The notes under the pieces are model-generated. The model made no database searches. It was not told the DNA's origin and worked only from the letters and a program-made list of their open reading frames with translations. A program made the position numbers and the translations under genes. From Thermoplasmata archaeon (GTDB lineage Archaea > Thermoplasmatota > Thermoplasmata > Methanomassiliicoccales > Methanomethylophilaceae), in the NCBI GenBank assembly GCA_015063135.1, contig SUTA01000001.1, positions 1 through 42,790 on the forward strand: a stretch of DNA of 42,790 bases. Direction: 5' to 3'. This document shows, piece by piece, positions 36,352 through 42,790 of the stretch. The stretch's first letter is position 1, and the number at the start of each line of letters is the position of its first letter.

Positions 36352-37974
36352 TCACATCATGCCCGGGGGCATTCCGCCCTGGGGTCCTGCGGGCGCCGGG
36401 GGAGCCCTGCGGGATGCGATGACATCGTCGATCCTGAGGATCATGTTGGCGACCTCCTCGGCGGAGTTGATGGCCTGGACCTTGACCCTGAGGGGCTCGA
36501 CGACGTTCTGGGCGAGCATGTCGACTGCCTCGCCGGAGTCCAGGTCGAGTCCGTAGTACTTGCCCTTGGACTTGTTCTTCTCATGGGCGTTCTTCAGCTT
36601 GATGATGCTGTCGATGGGGTCGATACCGGCGTTCTCGGCGAGGGTCCAGGGGATGATCTCCATGGTCTTCGCGAACTTCTCGATCGCCAGCTGCTCCCTT
36701 CCGCCGACGGATGCGGCGTAGTCCATGAGCCTGAGCTCGAGCTCGATCTCGGGTGCCCCGGCTCCTGCGACGACCTTCCCGTCCTCGATGGCGACTCCGA
36801 CGACGCGGATAGCATCGGTCAGGGCCCTCTCGACTTCCTCGAGCACGTGCTCGGTTCCGCCGCGGGCGAAGATGGTGATCGCCTTGGGGTTCTTGCAGCC
36901 GGTGATGAAGGCCATTCCGTCCTCTCCGACCTGCTTCTCGTCGACCGCTCCGGCGGTTCCGAGGTCGGCCTTGGTGATCTCCATGACGTTGCCGGCGATG
37001 GTGGCGCCGGTGGCCTTGGCGATGGCCTCAAGGTCGGACTGCTTGAGCCTCCTGTAGGCCATGATGCCGGCCTTGGCGAGGTAGTGCTGGACGAGCTCGT
37101 CGACTCCCTTCTGGCAGAACACGACGTTGGCTCCGACCTCCTTGATCTTCTCGACCATGGCCCTCATGGAGTTCTCCTCCTCTGCGAGGAAGGCTCCCAT
37201 GGAGGAGGGGTCGGTGATCTGGATCTGGGCGTCGAACTCGGTCTTCTTGACCTCGAGGGGGCAGGAGAACAGCGCGATCTTCGCCTTCTCGACGTGGGTG
37301 GGCATCCTGCTGTGGACCTTCTCCTTGTCGATGACGACTCCCTGGACGAGGTAGGTGTCGCCGATGACTCCTCCGACCTTCTTCTGGATCCTGATGTTCT
37401 TGGTGTCGATGTCGTTGCCATCGGCGACGGACTTGCATGCCTTGACGACGATCTCGGCCAGGGCATCCTCCTCCTCTCCGACGGACTTGCCGGTGAGGGC
37501 GGTCGCTGCGACCTGCTTCAGGATCTTGTCGCTCTTGGCATCGACGGCGATGTTGTTGAGGATCTCGACGGCCTTCTCGGCGGCGAGCTTGTATCCGTTG
37601 GTGATGACGGTGGGGTGGACGTTGGCGTTGATGAGCTCCTCGGACTGCTTGAGCAGCTCTCCGGCCAGGACGACGGAGGAGGTGGTCCCGTCCCCGCACT
37701 CGGTGTCCTGGGTCTTGGCGACCTCGACGACCATCTTGGCGGCGGGGTGCTGAACGTCGATCTCCTTGAGGATGGTCACTCCGTCGTTGGTGATGACGAC
37801 ATCGCCGATGGTGTTGACCAGCATCTTGTCCATTCCCTTGGGCCCCAGGGTGGACCTGACAGCATCCGCGACCGCTTTGGCGGCGGCGATGTTGTTGAAC
37901 TGGGCCTCTTTGTCCTTGCTTCTCTCGGTGCCCTCTTTGAGCACGATGACAGGCTGATTTCCAGAACCGTACAT
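36352..37974 (-). CDS. Thermosome subunit (group II chaperonin)
   Basis: This 540-aa subunit of the archaeal chaperonin folds proteins in an ATP-driven double ring in the cytoplasm. Motifs include [13 protein letters not shown] and [13 protein letters not shown] near the N-terminus, [15 protein letters not shown] (ATP site) and [15 protein letters not shown] near the C-terminus, ending in the characteristic GGMPPGMM tail. ATG 37974 has a Shine-Dalgarno AGGAGA (37987-37982). A TATA box (TTTTTATAG, about 38021-38030) indicates a leader of roughly 30 nt. It ends with TGA and a TTCG hairpin. Codon use is the most biased in the window, consistent with high expression; no CGA. Confidence 0.97.
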   Translation of the reverse strand: MYGSGNQPVIVLKEGTERSKDKEAQFNNIAAAKAVADAVRSTLGPKGMDKMLVNTIGDVVITNDGVTILKEIDVQHPAAKMVVEVAKTQDTECGDGTTSSVVLAGELLKQSEELINANVHPTVITNGYKLAAEKAVEILNNIAVDAKSDKILKQVAATALTGKSVGEEEDALAEIVVKACKSVADGNDIDTKNIRIQKKVGGVIGDTYLVQGVVIDKEKVHSRMPTHVEKAKIALFSCPLEVKKTEFDAQIQITDPSSMGAFLAEEENSMRAMVEKIKEVGANVVFCQKGVDELVQHYLAKAGIMAYRRLKQSDLEAIAKATGATIAGNVMEITKADLGTAGAVDEKQVGEDGMAFITGCKNPKAITIFARGGTEHVLEEVERALTDAIRVVGVAIEDGKVVAGAGAPEIELELRLMDYAASVGGREQLAIEKFAKTMEIIPWTLAENAGIDPIDSIIKLKNAHEKNKSKGKYYGLDLDSGEAVDMLAQNVVEPLRVKVQAINSAEEVANMILRIDDVIASRRAPPAPAGPQGGMPPGMM

Positions 37975-38130
37975 AGGATAGTCTCCTTGTTCTATGAACG
38001 AGGATAATTTTAATCTTCTATAAAAACATTACTAATCTTGGACTCCATCCACATCGTCGAGGCATCCCTTGAGGACAGATACAGTGGAATAAGAAAACCA
38101 ATATAACTTTTCGAGACGTTCCAGAAGGCG

Positions 38131-38592
38131 ATGCGCAGCCTGTACATCATGCTCCTCTCCATCGCGGCCGTTTCGGCCCTGGCGGTTACGGTCATGGTGC
38201 TCGCGTTCCCAGACCACAACGGGGAGCTGAGGATGTCGCCCGAAGTGGGGGACTACTTCATCATCGATGTAAACGGCAAGTCCGAGCAGAGGTTCACGGT
38301 GGCGGAGATCCTGGAGGACGCTTACAACGTGGAGATCAAGATCGGCGACGATACTTCCACGTTGAAGATGAAGCACGACGACTTCTATCGCTACATCTAC
38401 CTCGAGAAGGACAAGTCCCAGGGGATGGAGATAAACGGGCGTGTGATCCTCGACACGAATTACGGCAAGCGCATGTGCACCCTGTACGCGCAGCAGATGG
38501 GGACCTACTGGGCGGATGACAACGGCGTGATCTACCAGTCGTTCGTCGGAGGGGTGGGCCACAAGCTGCTGAAGACGTCGCTGTTCTACCGA
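38131..38592 (+). CDS. Small membrane-anchored or secreted protein, unknown
   Basis: This 153-aa protein has one N-terminal hydrophobic helix (LYIMLLSIAAVSALAVTVMVLAF), either a signal anchor or a signal peptide, and a beta-rich domain outside. No lipobox Cys is seen. A TATA box (CAATATAAC, 38098-38106) is 25 nt before ATG 38131. The frame meets CGA at 38590-38592 after ...LLKTSLFY. Six more codons would follow to TGA 38611-38613, overlapping the Shine-Dalgarno region of the peptide synthetase gene. It is the first gene of a likely unit with the peptide synthetase, but no function can be assigned. Confidence 0.7.
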
Positions 38593-38614
38593 ATTCTATT
38601 GAGGGGTTTTTGAA

Positions 38615-41600
38615 ATGAGGCTCGAGCTGAACGATTCGCAATACGATATACTGGCTACGTGCCTTTCCGATACGGATTCCACCTCCTACAACATGCCGCT
38701 GTTCGAGGAGCTCCCTCCCGGGACGGACGCCGCGAGGCTGGAATCGGCCATCAGGGCCGCGGTCTCGGCGCATCCGATGCTGACCATGAAAGTGTCCTCG
38801 GATGGGGAGGGGAGCTTCCTGGAGCCTGCCGACGGCATCGACTTCGAGACGGTCGAGATGGCAGAGGGCTTCGACCCGTGCGGCCTGGTGAGGCCCTTCG
38901 ACCTGGGGAAGGGGGCCTGCAGGTTCCGCATCGTCAGGTCCGGAGGAGGGCTGTCCCTGTTCATGGACATCCACCACATCGTCATGGACGGCATGTCCCT
39001 CAAGATCCTCGCCAGGGACATCGGGGCGGCGTACGCCGGCAGGGCGGTCAAACCGGAGGACCCCCCAGCGGCCCCGGAGGCCGGGGAGCCCGACTGGGGG
39101 TTCTACGACTCGTTCCTGTCGGCGGTGGAGTCCCCCTCGCTCCCGCTGCGCGACAACTACATCGGCGGTCCCGGCTCCGCCGCGGTGTCCAGGGCGTTCC
39201 GCGTCGACGCCGAGCGCCTGAGGCGCTTCTGCAAGGACCGCGGGATCAGCAGGACCGCGTACTTCGCCGTCTCCATGGGATACGCCCTGGAGCGCATGGA
39301 TCCGAAGGGCTACGCCTCCATGGGCGTAGTCATGAACTGCAGGGACGGGTCCGACAAGGAGTCTGTGGGGATGATCGCCCGCACGCTGCCGCTCGCCGTC
39401 AGGTTCGACTGTTCCGTGAGCGATTCCATGGCGGCCGCCAAGGGCATCCTGGACGGATGCATGGCGAACCCCGTCGCATACTCCAAGGCCCTGGCCAGGT
39501 ACGGCCTCGGCGACGAGGTCATATTCGCCTACCAGGGCGACGTGACCGATTACTCCATGGTCGCAGACCATGACACCGCCCCCAGGATGCTGAGGGAGGC
39601 CATGTCCCCCGCATCGGAGAAGATCAGGGCCGAGGTCGCGGACAGCGGGGATGGATACATCATAACGATAACTTACCGCACGGATTACTACACCGAGGGC
39701 ATGATGGCCTCGCTGGCATCCATATTCGCCAGGACCGCGGAGCAGGCCCTGGGCTGCGAGCGGTTCCAGGACATAGACATCATCGGCGACCCGGAGGAGG
39801 CCCTGAAGGGATTCAACGACTCCGACAGGGAGCAGGACCTCTCAATCACGCCGATCAACATGATAGAGCGCTGGATGCGCGAGAGGCCGGACTCCGTCGC
39901 GGCGGTGTTCAAGGACGCTAGCATCACCTACGGGCAGCTGGACTCGCTCACGTCCAGGATTGCCGCGTACCTGGCCGGCAAGGGCATCGGCAGGGAGGAC
40001 TTCGTGTCCGTGCTGATCCGCCGCGGCCTCGGCATGGTCACATGCCCGGTGGGCATCCTGAGATCCGGGGCGGCGTACCAGCCGCTGGACCCCTCCTACC
40101 CCAAGGAGAGGCTCAACTTCATGGTGAAGGACTCCGGGGCGAAGCTGGTCATAGCCGACCGCGACCTGGTGGGGCTCATCGACGAGTACGATGGGGACAT
40201 CCTTTACACCGACGAGCTGGAATCGCTGCCCGATGGGAGCGTGGACGCCGTCCACGGCCCGGGCGATGTGTTCACCATCCTCTACACCTCCGGGACCACG
40301 GGCACCCCCAAGGGCTGCATCCTGGAGAACATGAACCTCGCGTCCGTGATCAACCACGACACCGCGATCACCGGGCGCGACGTGGATTCCAGGACGGCCG
40401 CATACGCCAGCTTCGGATTCGACGCCAGCATGATGGACACCTTCGCATCTCTCGCCACCGGCGGGACGCTTTACATCATACCCGAGGACATGAGGCTGGA
40501 CCTCGGCGCCATGGACCGCTACTTCAACGAGAACTCCATCACCCACGCCTTCATGACCACCCAGGTCGGGAGGCAGTTCATCACCATGACCACCTGCCGC
40601 TCCCTGAAGCACTTCCTCGTGGGAGGGGAGAAGCTGGTCCCGGTGAACCCCCAGGACTGGGTGAAGTTCTGGAACATCTACGGGCCCACGGAGGCGGCGG
40701 TGTACGTGCTCACCGACCCGGTGACAGACGACAACCCCCTGTGCCCCATAGGATGGCCCAACGCCAACGTGAGGGCGTACATCGTGGACTCCGCCAACAG
40801 GAGGGTCCCCGTCGGCGTGCCCGGCGAGCTCATCGTCTCCGGGCCCCAGGTGTCCAGGGGATACCTCAACAGGCCGGAGAAGACCGCCGAGGCGTTCATC
40901 AAGAACCCGTTCTGCGACAGCGGCCCCCACGTCAGAGCCTACCGCACGGGGGACACCGTCAGATGGCTGCCCGACGGCAGGGTCGAGTACATCGGCAGGG
41001 GCGACGGCCAGGTGAAGGTCAGGGGATTCCGCGTGGAGCTGACCGAGGTCGAGGGCGTGATACGCAAGTTCCCCGGGATCGAGGACGCCACCGTCGCGGC
41101 CTTCGACTCGCCCGCGGGAGGGAAGTTCATCGCCGCGTACGTCGTCTCCAAGGAGAAGATAGACGTCAAGGCCCTCAACGAGTTCATAGCGGGGCAGAAG
41201 CCCCCGTACATGGTCCCCGCGGTGACCATGCAGATAGACAGGATCCCGCTCAACGTCAACAGCAAGGTGGACAGGAGGAAGCTCCCGGTGCCCACCTTCC
41301 AGGCCGAGGACGACGAGAAGCCCCAGAACGACGTCCAGGAGAGGATATTCAAGATAGCGGCCGAGCTGCTGGGCACGGACGCCTTCGGCATCGGCACGGA
41401 CCTGCGCGCCGTGGGACTGACGTCGATCACCTCGATCCGCCTGAGCGTCCTCCTGTCGGAGGCGTTCGACATCGACATGGCCGTCTCCGACCTGAAGGGG
41501 GACTGCACAGTCAAGGCCATCGAATCGTTCATAGGTTCCAAGCACGGCCACGAGACCTTCGAGAGGAGGGACGACTACCCGCTGTCCAAGATCCAGGAAG

Positions 41601-42790
41601 GGCTGTTCGTCGACTGCGTCGCGAACCCCGGCACCACCATCTACAACGTGCCGTTCCTGCTGAGGCTGGACGGCCCGGTGGACATCGCGAGGCTAAAGGA
41701 TTCGGTCGTGGCAGCCGTGGAGGCCCATCCTCACATCAAGGCCCGCCTGTTCACCACCAAGGACGGCGAGGCCCGCCAGAGGAGGATGGACGACGACCCG
41801 TTCACCGCAGACGAGATAGAGGACATCGAGGCCGGGAGCATCGACGACGTCATCGGCGGCCTGGTCAGGCCCTTCGAGCTCATCGGCGGCAGGCTGTTCC
41901 GCTTCGCCGTCGTCAAGGCTAAGGAGGGCACCTACCTGTTCACCGACGTCCACCACCTGTACATGGACGGCACGTCCATGAACGTGTTCCTCGACTCCAT
42001 CACGGCCGCCTACCTGGGGGAGAGGCTCGAGAGGGAGAGGTTCTCCGGGTTCGACGTCGTTCTGGCCGAGGAGAGGCGCCGCACGCCCGAGGCCCTGGCG
42101 GAGGACCGCGCCTACTACGATTCCCTGCTGGGCGGCTGCGAGACCGACATCCTCCCCACCACCGACCTCTACGAGAAGGGCCACGGCCTCGGGAGTGTCG
42201 TCATGGACGGCGCGGAGATCGCCACGATGGAGAGGTACTGCGAGGCCAACGGCGTCACCATGAACGGGTACATGTGCTCCGCCCTCGGGTTCACACTGTC
42301 CAAGTTCTGCGGCACCCGGGAGCCCGTTTTCACCACCGTCTACAGCGGGAGGAACGACTCCCGCACCATGGACACCGTGGCCATGCTGGTAAGGACCACC
42401 CCGGTGGTCTGCAGGATCGCGGGGAGCACCCCCGAGTACATGAGGACGGTCTCCAAGACCCTGATGGACAACATGGCCCACGACTCCATGTCGTTCGCCG
42501 AGATATGCAAGGAGTACGGCTTCCGCCCGGACATCCTGTTCGTCTACCAGGGCGACATGTTCACATTCGACGGCCTCTGCGGCATGCATTCCGAATCGAT
42601 CAACCTGCCCAACGACACCGCCAAGACCCCGATCACCTACTCACTGTGGGTCGTCGACGGCAGGCTGCACCACGTCTGCGAGTACGACCGGGCCAGGTTC
42701 AGCCACGCCTTCGTGGAGAGCTTCGTCAGGGCGTTCGACAACGCCATTGTGAGGATGATGGGGCACACCGACCCCAAGGACATCGACCTC
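38615..42790 (+). CDS. Nonribosomal peptide synthetase, 5' part (C-A-PCP-C...)
   Basis: At least 1392 residues, running off the window end. The first condensation domain has HHIVMDG (about residue 119). The adenylation domain has LYTSGTTGTPKG (about 556), YGPTEA (about 689), the YRTGDTVRWLPDGRVEYIGRGD block (shown in part) and NSKVDRRK. A carrier domain has GLTSI with the phosphopantetheine Ser (about 936). A second condensation domain has HHLYMDG (about 1113). By alignment to GrsA the A-domain pocket reads roughly D-A-M-F-L-G-I-V-Y-K, suggesting an aliphatic amino acid such as Ile, Leu or Val; this is tentative. Starting with a C domain suggests an acyl or upstream-loaded donor. GAGGGG lies 8 nt before ATG 38615. 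No CGA in the frame. Confidence 0.92.
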   Translation, partial: MRLELNDSQYDILATCLSDTDSTSYNMPLFEELPPGTDAARLESAIRAAVSAHPMLTMKVSSDGEGSFLEPADGIDFETVEMAEGFDPCGLVRPFDLGKGACRFRIVRSGGGLSLFMDIHHIVMDGMSLKILARDIGAAYAGRAVKPEDPPAAPEAGEPDWGFYDSFLSAVESPSLPLRDNYIGGPGSAAVSRAFRVDAERLRRFCKDRGISRTAYFAVSMGYALERMDPKGYASMGVVMNCRDGSDKESVGMIARTLPLAVRFDCSVSDSMAAAKGILDGCMANPVAYSKALARYGLGDEVIFAYQGDVTDYSMVADHDTAPRMLREAMSPASEKIRAEVADSGDGYIITITYRTDYYTEGMMASLASIFARTAEQALGCERFQDIDIIGDPEEALKGFNDSDREQDLSITPINMIERWMRERPDSVAAVFKDASITYGQLDSLTSRIAAYLAGKGIGREDFVSVLIRRGLGMVTCPVGILRSGAAYQPLDPSYPKERLNFMVKDSGAKLVIADRDLVGLIDEYDGDILYTDELESLPDGSVDAVHGPGDVFTILYTSGTTGTPKGCILENMNLASVINHDTAITGRDVDSRTAAYASFGFDASMMDTFASLATGGTLYIIPEDMRLDLGAMDRYFNENSITHAFMTTQVGRQFITMTTCRSLKHFLVGGEKLVPVNPQDWVKFWNIYGPTEAAVYVLTDPVTDDNPLCPIGWPNANVRAYIVDSANRRVPVGVPGELIVSGPQVSRGYLNRPEKTAEAFIKNPFCDSGPHVRAYRTGDTVRWLPDGRVEYIGRGDGQVKVRGFRVELTEVEGVIRKFPGIEDATVAAFDSPAGGKFIAAYVVSKEKIDVKALNEFIAGQKPPYMVPAVTMQIDRIPLNVNSKVDRRKLPVPTFQAEDDEKPQNDVQERIFKIAAELLGTDAFGIGTDLRAVGLTSITSIRLSVLLSEAFDIDMAVSDLKGDCTVKAIESFIGSKHGHETFERRDDYPLSKIQEGLFVDCVANPGTTIYNVPFLLRLDGPVDIARLKDSVVAAVEAHPHIKARLFTTKDGEARQRRMDDDPFTADEIEDIEAGSIDDVIGGLVRPFELIGGRLFRFAVVKAKEGTYLFTDVHHLYMDGTSMNVFLDSITAAYLGERLERERFSGFDVVLAEERRRTPEALAEDRAYYDSLLGGCETDILPTTDLYEKGHGLGSVVMDGAEIATMERYCEANGVTMNGYMCSALGFTLSKFCGTREPVFTTVYSGRNDSRTMDTVAMLVRTTPVVCRIAGSTPEYMRTVSKTLMDNMAHDSMSFAEICKEYGFRPDILFVYQGDMFTFDGLCGMHSESINLPNDTAKTPITYSLWVVDGRLHHVCEYDRARFSHAFVESFVRAFDNAIVRMMGHTDPKDIDL

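Noticed and set aside
36319-38007. Open frame of 562 codons on the plus strand opposite the thermosome
   Set aside because: It is the mirror of a highly biased chaperonin gene; its protein is Asp/Leu/Gly-rich noise and matches no family.
39842-42589. Long antisense frames opposite the peptide synthetase
   Set aside because: They are by-products of GC-rich codon use; the sense strand shows ordered NRPS motifs throughout.

Overview
The window looks like a chromosomal segment of a methanogen-lineage archaeon, most likely a gut or rumen Methanomassiliicoccales (Methanomethylophilaceae-like); the lineage is an inference. Support: a group II thermosome, an archaeal-type AspRS, an archaeal P-loop ATPase with a nuclease-like tail, an EFR1-type ferredoxin, and TATA boxes about 25 nt upstream of many start codons (leaderless transcripts). 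Coding DNA is GC-rich with Arg written almost entirely as AGG or CGC. No gene here ends in TAG, as expected, though not proven, in a pyrrolysine-using lineage.

The central observation is the use of CGA. I read the Arg codons of all recognised genes and found no CGA inside a conserved or clearly coding part. Instead exactly one in-frame CGA occurs in each of 16 genes, always where the protein appears to end. The frame after it loses coding character, often running through a TATA box, a hairpin or the next gene. Two convergent genes meet with their CGAs one base apart (26269-26275), and two apparent fusions (TPR/helicase and Sel1/Sel1) split at CGA followed by a fresh TATA box and ATG. The other genes end in TGA (13, plus one small ORF) or TAA (4). 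CGA therefore behaves as an extra termination codon. Alternatives are C-to-U mRNA editing or a sequence artefact. Coordinates below end CGA-type genes at the CGA; the next canonical stop is mentioned where it matters.

Layout. 1-7100: EFR1 ferredoxin, aspS, a Holliday-junction-resolvase-like nuclease, and an MFS transporter overlapping a large membrane-anchored surface protein. 7400-11320 (minus): two related-architecture membrane proteins and an ABC-2 exporter pair. 11400-14260: lipid-related genes (MGDG-synthase-like glycosyltransferase, glycerophosphodiesterase, CDP-alcohol phosphatidyltransferase). 14400-18510 (minus): tRNA-Ser(UGA), a BASS-family transporter, an XPD/DinG-type Fe-S helicase and a TPR protein. 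18590-26270 (plus): pyridoxal kinase-GNAT fusion, Sel1 protein, YgiQ radical SAM protein, YgjP/SprT-like metalloprotease, two more Sel1 proteins and two coiled-coil proteins. 26270-28300: a small unknown protein, a trypsin-like protease and a HAD phosphatase.

28400-29980 is a very AT-rich island with about eight degenerate copies of a TTAATTAAGTT-type repeat around one small gene. It leads into three palindromic operator-like sites with an exact 27-bp period in front of an archaeal ATPase. Then come an amino-acid permease, a two-gene serine recombinase module (one member with a duplicated, catalytically dead resolvase domain), the thermosome, a small membrane-anchored protein and the start of a nonribosomal peptide synthetase (C-A-PCP-C...) that runs off the window end.

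A 19-nt element shared, with one mismatch and nearly the same spacing to TATA, by the resolvase-like gene and the helicase gene suggests a small DNA-repair regulon.
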